From positions 1 through 64,000 of the forward strand of contig CAVPCZ010000013.1 of NCBI GenBank assembly GCA_963702445.1: a stretch of DNA of 64,000 nucleotides. Reading direction: 5' to 3'. The translations under genes and the position numbers were made by a program. Position 1 is the first letter of the stretch. Each line of letters starts with the position of its first letter. This document shows, one piece after another, positions 8,407 to 19,438 of the stretch. The notes under the pieces were generated by a model. It worked only from the letters and a program-made list of their open reading frames with translations. It ran no database searches and was not told where the DNA came from. The stretch comes from CAVPCZ01 sp963702445 (GTDB taxonomy: Bacteria > Bacteroidota > Ignavibacteria > UBA10030 > UBA6906).

Positions 8407-9111
8407 ATGTCAAATCGTTCATTCTTCAGCACCCATGAGCTCTGCCGTTACTACGAACGGGCCGGTCACACCGTGCGTGCGCTGGACGGCGTAACGTTCG
8501 ACGTCCAGAGGGGGGAGTTCCTGGCAGTCGTCGGTGCATCCGGCTCGGGGAAGACAACTCTGTTGAGTCTCCTCGCAGGGCTGGACACGGCAACATCCGG
8601 AACAATCGAAATTGACGGTGTTCAGCTCGGTTCACTTTCAAGAAAGGAGCTTGCGCGGTACCGCGCTCGCAAGGCGGGAATGGTGTTCCAATCGTTCAAT
8701 CTTCTCGGCCATTACTCCGCTGCACAGAACGTCGAAACGGCGCTCTATTTTTCCGACGTTCCCCGTTCCGAGCGCCATCAGCGAGCAGAATCGGTGCTGG
8801 CACAGGTGGGCCTCACCGATCGGAGCGGCCACAGGCCTGACCATCTCTCGGGTGGGGAACAGCAGCGAATCGCCGTGGCCCGTGCCATTGTGAAGAGTCC
8901 GGAGATTCTCTTCGCCGATGAACCCACGGGCAACCTGGACCTCGACAACGCGACACAGATTGTGGAACTGCTTTCCGGTCTGAATCAGGCCGGCCTGACG
9001 ATAGTCATGGTGACCCACAACGTGGAGCTGGCCGCACGATATGCTCACCGTGTGGTCAGGATGCACTACGGCCGCATGATGGATGTTCCGGAAGGTGGTG
9101 CGCAAGGATGA
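8407..9111 (+). CDS. ABC transporter ATP-binding protein, MacB/LolD type
   Basis: A 234-aa ATPase subunit. It shows Walker A GASGSGKTTLL (about residues 43-53), the Q-loop region MVFQSFNLLGHYSAAQNV, signature LSGGEQQRIAVARA, Walker B ILFADEPTGNLD, and an H-loop histidine in VMVTHN. The short length and the TSGTIEIDG / N-VE insertion are those of the LolD/MacB/FtsE branch, which drives mechanotransmission through an FtsX-like permease and not substrate transport across a channel. The stop overlaps the permease start (ATGA at 9108-9111), so the two are translationally coupled. Confidence 0.92.
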   Translation: MSNRSFFSTHELCRYYERAGHTVRALDGVTFDVQRGEFLAVVGASGSGKTTLLSLLAGLDTATSGTIEIDGVQLGSLSRKELARYRARKAGMVFQSFNLLGHYSAAQNVETALYFSDVPRSERHQRAESVLAQVGLTDRSGHRPDHLSGGEQQRIAVARAIVKSPEILFADEPTGNLDLDNATQIVELLSGLNQAGLTIVMVTHNVELAARYAHRVVRMHYGRMMDVPEGGAQG

Positions 9112-10571
9112 CCTTTCGCGACCATGTACTGGTGTCCGCCGGCAATCTGCGCCGGATGAAACTCCGGACGTTCCTCACCTCCTCCGGGATAGCGATTGCG
9201 ATCGCCGCGTTTGTGGCGATGCTCTCGTTTGGAGCGGGCAGCCAGCAGAATATCGAAGGGGAATTCGAAAAACTGGGGCTGCTGTCAATGATGCAGGTCT
9301 CGCCGGCGAAGACGGCCGGCCCCAATGACACAGTGAAAGCACCCCGACTTGATGATCTGGCGATCGAGCGCATTTCGGCGGTACACGGGGTGGAACTTGT
9401 GTATCCGTATGATGCCTTTGACGTTCTCGTTGAAGGAGCCGACACCATCAAGACGAGCAGGGCACAGGCTCTGCCGGTGGCTGCACTCGAGACCCGACTC
9501 CACGCAAAAGTGGCGGCCGGCCGGCATTTTCGAAGCGACACTGCCAGAGAGATACTACTCTCGCAGGATATCGCACACGATTTGGGGTTCAATCCCCCGG
9601 ATTCCGCCGTCGGCAAACGGCTCATCCTTTCCGTTCGCGTGTCGACCGTTGACAGTGGCCTGTCTCATGTGCTGACAGGTGACGGGGAACCTCTGTTCAA
9701 GCGCCTCAGACGCTTGAGACTCGATTCATTGATGCACAGCAGCTACAGGACGCGAGTCCTCCGGACGGAGTCGAACGAGGTAATGCGGCGCTTTGTGAGC
9801 GGATATCTCGGTTCGAAGGAAGCGGTTCGTGATACCGTGGTTGTCGCCGGAATTCGGGAATCGCGCCGGAACGGACCGATGCGGGGCGAACCGATATCCA
9901 TAACTGTAAGCACCGCGAGACGGTTCAGTTCTCGCGGACCCGTCGGCGGTCCGACAGAGTTGTTCGCGGCGATGAGCAAAGGGGCGTTATTTTCCGGATA
10001 TGGAACACCGGTGGAGAAAGAGTATCCGAATGTCTCCGTGTCGTTCAATCCACGCGTTCCGTACCGGCAGGTGCGCGACTCTATCCAGGCGATGGGATTC
10101 CGGGTGTTCAGTTTCGCCGAACAGTTTGAAAGCATGCAGCGCTTCTTTCTGTATTTTGACATCGGTCTCGGTGTCATCGGCATGATTGCACTTCTTACAG
10201 CGTCATTGGGAATCGTCAATACCATGGTGATGTCAATATCGGAACGCAGGAAGGAGATCGGAATCCTGAAATCTCTCGGGGCCGACGACAGCGATATCCG
10301 GCGGCTCTTTCTGGTGGAGTCGGGGATCATCGGCCTGATCGGAACGACCTTCGGCGTCCTGTTCGGCTGGATTGCGACACGGATCCTGGCAGTGATCGCC
10401 TCCGCCTACCTGCGGAACCAGGGCCTTCCCGAAATGGAGTTCTTTGCGCTACCGCCATGGTTGCTCCTCATTGCCGTCGGTGTGGGCATAGGTGTCAGCG
10501 TGCTTGCGGGAACGTACCCCGCGGCCCGGGCCGCACGGGTTGATCCGGTACAGGCCCTGAGAGGTGAATGA
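9108..10571 (+). CDS. ABC transporter permease, MacB/FtsX type
   Basis: A 487-aa inner-membrane protein partner of the ATPase at 8407. TM1 near residues 22-45 (LTSSGIAIAIAAFVAMLSF) is followed by a large periplasmic domain (about 46-345). Three C-terminal helices follow: IGLGVIGMIALLTASLGIVN, IIGLIGTTFGVLFGWIATRI and LLLIAVGVGIGVSVLAGTYP. The cytoplasmic motif SERRKEIGILKSLGADD and the C-terminal PAARAARVDPVQALRGE are hallmarks of the FtsX family. The system may export lipoproteins, peptides or small molecules, or regulate envelope enzymes. Nothing in the context fixes the substrate. No membrane-fusion or TolC gene is adjacent. Confidence 0.9.
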   Translation: MTFRDHVLVSAGNLRRMKLRTFLTSSGIAIAIAAFVAMLSFGAGSQQNIEGEFEKLGLLSMMQVSPAKTAGPNDTVKAPRLDDLAIERISAVHGVELVYPYDAFDVLVEGADTIKTSRAQALPVAALETRLHAKVAAGRHFRSDTAREILLSQDIAHDLGFNPPDSAVGKRLILSVRVSTVDSGLSHVLTGDGEPLFKRLRRLRLDSLMHSSYRTRVLRTESNEVMRRFVSGYLGSKEAVRDTVVVAGIRESRRNGPMRGEPISITVSTARRFSSRGPVGGPTELFAAMSKGALFSGYGTPVEKEYPNVSVSFNPRVPYRQVRDSIQAMGFRVFSFAEQFESMQRFFLYFDIGLGVIGMIALLTASLGIVNTMVMSISERRKEIGILKSLGADDSDIRRLFLVESGIIGLIGTTFGVLFGWIATRILAVIASAYLRNQGLPEMEFFALPPWLLLIAVGVGIGVSVLAGTYPAARAARVDPVQALRGE

Positions 10572-10768
10572 GCACCCGTCCCGGCATGTGGGCGGATATT
10601 GTTGTCTTCGACGAAAAGTCCGTCGCTGACAAAGCCACTTTTCAAAAGCCCCACGCTTACCCGGAGGGATTTGCCTACGTGCTGGTGAATGGCGAGATTG
10701 TCATCGATCATGGGATACATACCGGGGCAAGGCCCGGCAAGATGCTGCCAGGTCCGGGGGCCAGGTGA
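10568..10768 (+). pseudogene. C-terminal fragment of an N-acyl-D-amino-acid deacylase-like amidohydrolase
   Basis: The 66-codon frame reads PGMWADIVVFDEKSVADKAT, then HAYPEGFAYVLVNGEIVID and TGARPGKMLPGPG. That is the characteristic C-terminus of D-aminoacylase-type amidohydrolases, where these lines complete the small beta-domain after the TIM barrel. The roughly 430-residue catalytic part is missing. The first ATG overlaps the permease stop (ATGA), so a deletion has fused the tail directly behind the ABC gene. From 10769 to 10903 there is nothing else. Confidence 0.7.
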
Positions 10769-10903
10769 TCAGACTCCCCGGTCGACTCATTCCCCGCGGA
10801 AGACTGGCATTGCGTGTAAACGACAATTGCTGTGGCTGTGTGCCGGGCTGGATGCCAGAACTGAGTGTCTTCAGATTGTCGGGCACTGTTCTGGATTTTC
10901 CGA

Positions 10904-13521
10904 TCATCCCGGTCTTCTCTCTACTACTATCAGGAATCCTTTCCCTGCCGGGATCGTGAGGCGGTCAAGCGCGACATCCTGCCGGCCTGTTTGAAATCCC
11001 GGAATGCCCGGCATGCTCACCTGACAGTCGGCCGGATCCAGGCCCAGGTTCTTCCAGTCGACCCGGAGTGCGCACGTGATGTCGTCCTTTCCCCATCCTG
11101 CCACGGCAATGATACTCTGTCCGTGCTTCCCCTGTACAGCGTTGCCTTGACCATCTCGTTCCCCGTTTTCACGGGATTCTGATCGTCCCAGTACCCCACC
11201 ATGGTCTTCGATTGGATGTCGTACGCATCCCAGAATTTCCAGAGCTGCGAAGGATCTCCGGCCCACCCCGGCCGGTTCGTGATGCCGTACAGCATGCCTC
11301 TCCAGGGATTACCTCCTTCATTCAACATCTGGCCCGTGAGGCCGTACGGTATGCCGGACACTTCTATCAGCCAGTGATCCGGCAACCGGTTGTAGTCCCT
11401 CATCTCACCGATCCAGACGAGATCGAAATACGGAAGGAGGTCCATGTACAGGTTCAGACAGTTCGTGAAGCCTGCCATGGCATTGAAGTGATTCCAGCTG
11501 TGGAAATCGATCCTGCCCTGCGGACGGTAGTGGTCGATCAGTTTCCGTGCTCTCCGGACCGTCTCGCGGTCCAGCGCCGAGTCATCAATATATACCCCAT
11601 CGATGTCGAGATGCGCCAGCATCCAATCGAGCCCGCCGACATAGAAGTTGTTCAATCTGCTGTCCGGAGTGGTGATCACGGCAAGATCCAGTTCGCCTTT
11701 GAACGGGCCTTCGGCAATGGTATTGAGCCAGGCTGGAATGTAGTGCTCCCTGACATTCTTCTTGAGCCACTCGTCCGGACCTTTGGGATTGATGATGGTT
11801 GTGCACGCACTGGCAGGTCCGGGGAAGATGATCTCTCCGCCGAGACTGCGAAAAGCCCAGAATTCCGGCAGGTTCTTGGTGAGTTCACGGGTCGTATAAT
11901 AGAGCTTCAGCCGTTTGTGTGCGCGGTGTGCGCTGTCAACAAGCCGGCGGAGCGCGGGGACATTCTCGTCCAGATAGGGGTAGTTGATGAACGGATAGAT
12001 GTCTTCCGCGTGATGAATGTTGATGATGTTCGCTCCGACGCTGTCAGCCATCGCAATCTTCCGCAGCGAATTCGTGCCACCGCCGTGGAAGTACCTGTCT
12101 CCCCATCGTGATCCCGTATCGATGGTACGGAAAGGGGTCACCAGCATCTCGAAATCAAAATGCAGATCGCGGCCGGCGACAAGTTCCCTGGCTCCGGAGA
12201 ATGCGTGCACACTGGTGACGGTTCCGGAATCGCTGATGCTGACTCCGCCGACCCCGCCATTGCCCCATGACGGCGGCATATGCAGGGGACCGTATGCATA
12301 ATAGAGATTGATCAACGGCCGCACATAGTTTTCCGCTTTCCACTTGAGGCGCAACCCGCCGTTCACATCACCGATCCAGAGCATATCCTGATTTCGTGTG
12401 GTATCCCAATGCCAGTCCCACCGGCCCTGGCGAAGTCCTCCTTCGTGATTCAGACCCATCATGTAGGGGGTGCAGGTCCTGTTCATCGGAATGGCGAGGC
12501 GGACGTCGCGGATCTTCAGCGATTTCCTGGGTTTCAGCGTAAGGGTGTAGTCAAGAAAGCCGTCAAACTCCATGCGTCCCTCGCAGAGTATATCACACTC
12601 CCTGCTTGTGCTTGATACCTTCCAGGAAACCGTAGAAGGGGTTTGTTCCATGAACCGGAGTGGCCCGGGAGCAAGACGGATCAGCGATCCATCATCTTTC
12701 TGTATGAGGAAGGAGAATTGATCGTTCAGAAGCTGTTTTCCCTTCTTCAGGAGAAACTGGTTGGACGGTTCGAAGAAGGATGTGATTGCCGAAGGGAGTC
12801 CTGTCCGGCCGATTGTAACTGTGCGGCCCAGAATGTGCATGGATCTGCCTTCCCGCCGGACGGGCTCAAAACCTCTTGTTACTTTTCCATCAAAACCCAC
12901 GGTCGTATTCAGCCACGCCAACCGCGAGAGACTCCTGCCCCTGTCGAAGCCGCTGTTCTTCACCGGTTCGCCTGCAACGCGCAGAACGACTTCCACCACC
13001 TGTTCCCTTGCGCCGGCAGCGCTCACCGTGACGGCTGTGCGATAGGTTCCTCTCGCATTCTCCGGAACGGGTACGCCGAACCAGAGGGGTTGGATTCGGC
13101 CCTCGGGAACGCGAAGGGCTTGCTTGAATGGCTTGCCGCGAAAATCAATGCCCGAGGTATTGAAGCAGGTCATTCTGGATCCGGGGAGGGGAGGAGTGCC
13201 CGAAATATCAGACCACCGGACAGAGAGACCGTCAATGGTCCTCCTGTGTGCCAGCACGCCAATCTGGAACACGAAGTACTCACCGGGTTGTGCTGTGGCG
13301 GCGAAGTGATGAAGACCGTCTATTGTGCGTGATGTCCATCCCTCCGGCAGCTCATCCAGCAGCCTGATGGGGCGCTCCCTGGTCTCAGGAAAGGTGAGGA
13401 AATCGGCATCCGGCTGGAGTCTGGTGACAGTGCCAATCGCTCCAGGGTCAATCTGGGCATTCGACGGGCCAGCTGGATTCAACATGAACATGATCAGGAA
13501 AGCGAAAGAGCGCAGCCTCAT
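10904..13521 (-). CDS. secreted glycoside hydrolase-like protein, GH123/DUF6067 type (one frameshift)
   Basis: A protein of about 870 aa if the break is repaired. The signal peptide is MRLRSFAFLIMFMLNPAGPS then NAQ. N-terminal beta-sandwich domains are followed from about residue 470 by a (beta/alpha)-barrel-like part with ANIINIHHAEDIYPFINYPY, LKLYYTTRELTKNL, LDIDGVYIDDSALDRE and IDFHSWNHF. These acidic clusters resemble the active site of GH123-related DUF6067 proteins. The frame ends wrongly near 11017. Adding one base at the TT of 11127-11128 joins it to a second frame (KHGQSIIAVAGWGKDD, ending at 10904) that supplies the expected C-terminal domain. A sigma70-like promoter precedes it, and the DUF5107 gene is divergent. 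Confidence 0.72.
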
Positions 13522-13587
13522 AGTACAAGCTCCTTCCCCTGCAGAGTGGTGGTGGTGATACGGTCCGGCGACCCTCCCCCAACCTCA

Positions 13588-13616
13588 AGAGTACTGCTTA
13601 TCAAGGGGATAGTCAA
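13588..13616 (-). promoter_or_regulatory. sigma70-like promoter of the GH123-like gene
   Basis: On the minus strand TTGACT (13616-13611) and TACTCT (13593-13588) are separated by 17 bp, and the ATG lies 67 bp downstream. The other strand of this intergenic stretch (13522-13769) must also drive the divergent DUF5107 gene, but I see no clear hexamers for it. Confidence 0.45.
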
Positions 13617-13769
13617 GAACGGGCCCCGGGACAGACCAGAGACGATCGAAAGCCCGCCCTTTCGGGAATGGAGAATATTCCGTATGATACGTCTTCCACG
13701 TCCTCAGAATCGATTCTGCCCCGGCGGTGGTGGGCCGAGCAGGTCAGAGCACAATCCGGCAGGTGATCG

Positions 13770-16700
13770 ATGTCCTTTCATCCGTTCCCCCGCATTCTCC
13801 ATCTCGTACCGCTGATATGCGCCGCGATTGCCCTTGCACTCCCCGTTCAATCGCAATCTCAAGTCGCAACCATAGCCGAGTCAGTCCGGACATTCCGGAC
13901 GTATCCATTCTCTGATCCGGATCCGGTTGCGCGCATGGGGAATATCTATCCCTACTTCCGCTTTCAGGGGTACACGATGACTCCGGTGGATCGTTCCTGG
14001 AAGGTGATTACCCTGGAAAACCAATGGATTCGCGTGCTGATCGCGCCGGAGATCGGGGGGAAGATACTCGGGGCGTTCGAGAAATCCACAGGCAGAGCGT
14101 TTATCTACTTCAACCGGGTGATAAAGTTCCGTGAAATCGCGATGCGCGGGCCGTGGACGTCCGGAGGGATCGAATTCAATTTCGGCGATATCGGTCATAC
14201 GCCCACAACCTCCAGTCCGGTGGACTACATGACACGCACAAATTCCGACGGCAGCGTGAGCTGTATCGTTGGAGCACTGGATCTTCCCTCGCGCACGGAG
14301 TGGCGCGTGGAAATCCGGCTGCCCCGCGACAAAGCCATGTTTGAGACGCGGTCATTCTGGTACAATCCCACTCCGATCTCCACATCGTTGTATCACTGGA
14401 TGAATGCGGCTGCCGATGCCGATTCAACACTGCAGGTGATCTATCCGGGCACGGCGTTCATCGGACATGCGGGGGAGGTTTCGCCATGGCCGGTCGACCG
14501 CGAAGGCCGGGATCTCACCTGGTATCGCAACAACGCATTCGGGTCGTACAAATCGTACCACGTCCTGGGTTCCTACACCGACTATTTTGGTGCGCGGTGG
14601 AATGATTTCGGGGTCATCCACTGGTCCCGCTATACCGACAAACCGGGGAAGAAACTCTGGATCTGGGGGCTTTCGCGCGAAGGCGAAATCTGGAAAGGAC
14701 TCCTGACCGACTCCGCGCTGGGCAACACGCAGTACGTCGAGCTTCAATCAGGACTGCATTTCAATCAGGCGATGATGCAGAGCAGCAGGACGCCCTTCAA
14801 ACACATGGCGTTTCTTCCGCAGACAACGGAGGCATTCACCGAGGCATGGTTGCCGTTTCGCGGGCTCGGAGGAGTCACCCGTGCCACGCCCGAAGGCGTG
14901 CTTGAAATACGCCGGACAACCGGCACGCTCTCCTTCGGTTTCTGTCCGACCGGGAAGTTCAGAGGGGATATTTCGGTCGTCGTGGCAGGCAAGACGAAGT
15001 ACATCCGTGCGGTGGAGCTTGAGCCGCTGCAGGTATTCCACGATTCGCTCGGATTCCCCGCGCCGGGCGATCCCTTCGAGATTCGCATTGGCGATCTGCT
15101 GCGCTATCGCAGCACGGACGATGAGATGCAATCGCTCGAGCGCCCGCTCGAGGGGGCAGCGGCGTTCAACTGGACCTCCCCCTACGGATTGGTCGTCGAC
15201 GCCAGGGAACGCGTCCGCCAGCGGGATCCCGATGGAGCGCTGGCGGCCTATCGGGCGGCCTTGAAGGAGGACCCGACCCTTCTCCCGGCCCTCGCCGGAG
15301 CGGCGGAGCTCTCCATACGGAAGATGGAGTTCGATTCCGCTCTGGCTTACGTGAAGCGCGGCCTGTCGTTCGATGCCTACGATCCTGAAATCAATTATCT
15401 GTACGGCCTCGTACAGCGGCATCGCAAACGGCCCTTCGATGCGCGGGATGGATTTGGCATCGCCTCCCGTTCGCAGACGTATCGGACCGCCGCGTACCTT
15501 CAATTGGCGGAAATGGCGTTCGTGGACAGTCAATGGACCGATGCCGGGGACTTCGCATCCCGTGCTTCCGAAGCAGATGCGCGGAACGTGCCGTCTCTGC
15601 AGCTCCTGGCTGTTCTCGCCCGAACTGCGGGAGATTCATCGGCGGCGAAGGCACACCTGCAGCGTATTCTCAATTTGGATCCCCTGAGCCATTTTGCGAG
15701 ATTTGAACAGTACAGGCTTGCACCGACGGAGTGGAAATCGCGTTGCTTTTGCGGGGATGATTCGCAATGAATTGCCGCACGAGTCGTTCATGGAACTCGC
15801 GGCGTTCTACCAGCGCCTGGGTCTTGCTGAAGACGCAGGAACCGTTCTTTCGCTGGCTCCGGGGCACCCGATGGTGGATTTCTGGCGTGCCGCGGCGGCG
15901 GCGAAAGCCGGCAGAGACGGTGAAAGCCGGCAGCACCTCGATCGTGCACTTTCGGCAAGTCCGGCACTCATGTTTCCCCACCGGCAGGAAGATCGCGCCG
16001 TTCTCCTCTGGGCGAACGAACGCGCTCCCCACTGGAAAACTTCCTATTATCTCGCGTTGTTGTCCTGGAGTCTCGGACGAACACCTGAAGCCGAAGCATT
16101 TTTTCGGCATGCGGGGACGTGCCGGATTTTGCGCCCTTCTACATCACCCGCGCCGGCTTCAGAGCGGCGGATTCACAACGTGCTCTCGCAGACTACAAAC
16201 GCGGCCTGGCAGTGGGCCCGGAGCAATGGCGCACATACAATGCCCTCGTGACTTTCCTCAATGGCCGCGGACGGTACCGGGAAGCTCTCCAGATCAGTAC
16301 GCAGGCGGTGGAGCGTTTTCCACATTCGTACGTGCTGAAATTTCTTTGCGCGCGAACGCTGCTCTTCAACCAAAAGTACCGTGAAAGTCACGCGCTTCTT
16401 GATACTCTGGCGATTCTCCCCTTTGAAGGTGCACGCTACGGCCGGGATGCTTACCGGGAGGCGTGCGTGATGAGCGCACTGGACACCCTCCGCCGGGATC
16501 ATCACTCAGAGGCGCTCGCGCTTGTCGCACAGGCACGGGTATGGCCCGAGCGTCTGGGAGTCGGGCAGGCCTTATGATGCCGACGACCGCCTGGAGGATT
16601 TTCTGGAATCCCGGATCCGCCTTGAACAGGGAGATCGGCAGGCTTCGGTGCGATTGCTTACTTCTGTCAATGCGTACACGGCAGCTCACACCGCGACCAA

Positions 16701-16955
16701 CACGCCCAGCACCTCATCGGTGCGCTGGCATTGCGTGAAACGGGCAGGGGTGCCGAGGCACTGGGATTGCTCCAGGGATGGAACAGGCGCGATCCGGAAA
16801 GCGACTTATGCCAAGTGGGCTGTTGCGATGTTCCAGAAACGTCCGTTCAGGCAGAAACAACTCTGTCGCGCATGCAGGGGACGATATTGAATAGGTCGAC
16901 GGGGGATCAGGAGTCCGTTCTCGTGGCTGACGTGGTAAAAGCGATGGGATGGTGA
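13770..16955 (+). CDS. DUF5107 domain protein with TPR tail (several frameshifts)
   Basis: A secreted protein of about 1,060 aa if repaired. The signal peptide (LVPLICAAIALALPVQSQSQ) is followed by a DUF5107 beta-sandwich (about residues 30-440: WIRVLIAPEIGGKILGAFEK, GGIEFNFGDIGHTPTT, YHWMNAAADADSTLQVIYPG), which resembles carbohydrate-binding/mutarotase-like folds, then TPR repeats. The first frame stops at 15770. The protein continues as NELPHESFMELA, VPDFAPFYITRAGFRAAD (after adding a G at 16113-16116), YDADDRLEDFLESRI and finally LLQGWNRRDPESD, ending VLVADVVKAMGW at 16955. So at least four one-base shifts occur. Assembly error is likely because every segment is conserved in order. Linked genes suggest a role in glycan processing, but the exact activity is unknown. 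Confidence 0.75.
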
Positions 16956-17045
16956 CATGTGCCCGAACATCCAGGTATTTGTGTTTCCGAGTGAGTGGTC
17001 GGCGCCATAGGATGCACGGGCGGGGAACACACAGCGGAGTGTCCG

Positions 17046-17357
17046 ATGGCCAAGTGTCTGCAATGCGGAGTTGAAATCCCTCCGACATCAGAGGGGAGGT
17101 GCGCCGCTGCGATTTCCGGCGGTATCATGGGGGACGAGTATACCGAATCGTATTTCTATTGCGAGCGCTGCGGAGTCTACACGGTGGAAGTATACTACGA
17201 GCCGTTCCTGGGAGATGAAAGGGTCACGTATAAGGGTCCCGTTCCGGCCGGTGAGGGGGAGGCTGCGGTCGGCCTGATCAAACAGTGCACGGAACCCTGG
17301 AACAAGAAGTGTCGCTGTCCGGCGCATATCACCTACTTTAATGGTGCGCTGGATTGA
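17046..17357 (+). CDS. small zinc-ribbon protein, unknown function
   Basis: A 103-aa soluble protein starting at ATG 17046 (MAKCLQCGVEIPP). It has cysteine pairs CLQCG (residues 4-8) and CERCGVY (about 40-46), a likely zinc ribbon, and two further cysteine groups CTEPW and CRCPAH near the end, which may bind a second metal. The centre (GGIMGDEYTESYFYCERCG, VEVYYEPFLGDE) looks like the exposed strands of a rubredoxin-like knuckle. The frame is open to 16995, but the start at 17046 places the first cysteine motif at the N-terminus as usual. I do not recognise the family by name. The following 17358-17792 (435 bp) holds no gene that I can support. Confidence 0.65.
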   Translation: MAKCLQCGVEIPPTSEGRCAAAISGGIMGDEYTESYFYCERCGVYTVEVYYEPFLGDERVTYKGPVPAGEGEAAVGLIKQCTEPWNKKCRCPAHITYFNGALD

Positions 17358-17792
17358 CTCCGGTCGGCAGAAATCGAAAACACCCCGATTGCCCCTTCGC
17401 CTGCCTGTGCCCATCCGTTACCCTCTGGAGCGGTGTCTTTCCTCCTTATACGGGCAATGCGGCAGCACAAGGGCGGCAAACAGGCGATACCCTCGTATGC
17501 GGCCGGAAGCGCGGCTTCGGAGCCTGAACCGCTCGCTATGAGCCGTATGATATGCCCACGCGTTCGGGAGGGACCGAACAGGAGGGAGGGGCGGACGAGG
17601 GGAGCAGAGCGCTGCGTCCGGGTGTGCTCTTCTCCAGGTGGCGAGTGCAATGTATTGTACCGGAGCTCAAGGTCAAGGGAAGCTCCGGATGCGCGCATCG
17701 GTGCCGTGGATTTCTCCGTTCTTTTTTGTAAATTGCACGGGTTGTGCTCGCCTTCATTGATGTTCCTTCACGGCCTACGCGAAAGCACTACG

Positions 17793-19438
17793 ATGAATCT
17801 CTACCCCCGGAAACTCTCACTTCAGCTCATGATTCCCCTCACGGTGATCGTGATGCTCGTGGGCGTTGGTGCGGGGGTGGTCCACATGAAGACGCAGGAG
17901 CGGCAGCTTCTTGATGCCATGATCACCGGTGCGGATCAGCTCTCCGGCAGCATTGCCAGCGCGACGTGGCATGCTATGCGTGCCGATCAACGGGAATCGG
18001 CGTATGAAATCATGCAGACGATTGCGCACCAAGCAGGGCATCAACCGGATCCGCATATTCAACAAAGAGGGGCGGGTGATGTTCTCCACGATGCCGGGAG
18101 ACATGAAAACGGTCGACAAAGATGCCGAAGCGTGCTCCATGTGCCACGCCTCGGGGCGTCCCCTGGTGAAGGTGGATATGCCGTCCCGTGCCCGGGTGTT
18201 CCGTTCCAGCGACGGATCGAGGGCACTTGGCATCGTGACGCCCATCTATAACGAGCCCGCCTGCAGCAATGCGGACTGTCATGCGCACCCCGCCTCGATG
18301 AATGTGCTGGGAGTCATTGATGTCGTGCTGGATCTGCGCACCGTCGATGCGGAAATCAACGGCATCCAGAAACGGGTGTTCATCATTTCCGCGGTGATGG
18401 CTGTTCTTCTGGCGACGTTCATCGTTCTGTTCACGCGGCGCTTTGTCCACGCACCGATCCAGAAACTCATCGAAGGGATCCGGGCGGTGAGTGCGATGAA
18501 TCTGGACAAGCCCGTCGAAATCAACTCGAGCGAAGAGCTCGGCGAGCTTGCGCGCACCTTCGATACGATGCGGGTGCAGCTGAATGAGGCTATTACGCAG
18601 CAGAACGAGTTTGCGCAGAAGCTGGAAACGAAGGTCGAGGAGCGCACCGACCAGCTGAGAGTGGCGCATCAGAAGCTCCTGCAGAGTGATCGGCTGGCAT
18701 CTCTTGGCCAGCTTTCAGCGAGCGTGGCCCACGAGATCAATAACCCGCTGTCGGGGGTGCTGAATCTCTCCATGTTGATGCAGCGGATGATCAAAGAAGA
18801 CGGCATTCCGCCGCCGCGTCTCGAGGAATTCCGGAAGTATCTCTCGCAGGTGGTGCAGGAGACCGGCCGCGTGGGGAGGATTGTGCAGGATCTTCTGGCG
18901 TTCTCACGTCGTTCGAAGCCGCACCAGCACTCGCATACGAATTTCAACGGCATTGTCACTTCGACGGTAAGCCTTATCGGGCACAAGCTGAAATTGATGG
19001 GGGTGAATATTGAGCTTCAGCTGGATGAGCACCTCCCGCTCGTCACCTGTGATGGTTCACAGATGCAGCAGGTGCTCATCAATCTGGTCATGAACGGTGC
19101 GGAAGCCGCCCACGGGAAAGAGAATGCATGTGTTACGGTTCGCACGTTGCATGTCACAGGCGGGCAAGGTGTTGGTGCTGGAAGTGCGTGATACGGGCAA
19201 CGGAATCCCTCCCGAGCATATGCCCAAGCTTTACACCCCGTTTTTCACCACAAAAGGCGAAGGAAAGGGCGTCGGTCTGGGTCTTGCGGTGGTCTACGGC
19301 ATTGTGCAGGCGCACGGCGGCGACATCGAGGTGCAGAGCAAAGTGGGTGAAGGGACGGTGTTCAGGGTTACTCTTTCCACCGAACCACCGCAGCCTGTTG
19401 CATCCCCGCCGCCCACGACAACGGAACGGGCATCGTGA
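17793..19438 (+). CDS. membrane sensor histidine kinase with c-type heme motifs (two frameshifts)
   Basis: The kinase is read across breaks near 18035 and 19165. TM1 (residues about 9-32, LMIPLTVIVMLVGVGAGVV) is followed by a periplasmic sensor domain with GINRIRIFNKEGRVMFST and two heme-attachment motifs, CSMCH (near 18137) and the unusual CSNADCH with four spacer residues (near 18262). Then come TM2 (VFIISAVMAVLLATFIVLF), HAMP, coiled coil, the HisKA H-box SASVAHEINNPLSG, N-box NLVMNGAEAA, and G-boxes DTGNGIP and GLGLAV. It probably senses redox state or a gas through heme and phosphorylates the NtrC-type regulator encoded two genes later. Its stop overlaps the next start by 4 bp. Confidence 0.85.
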
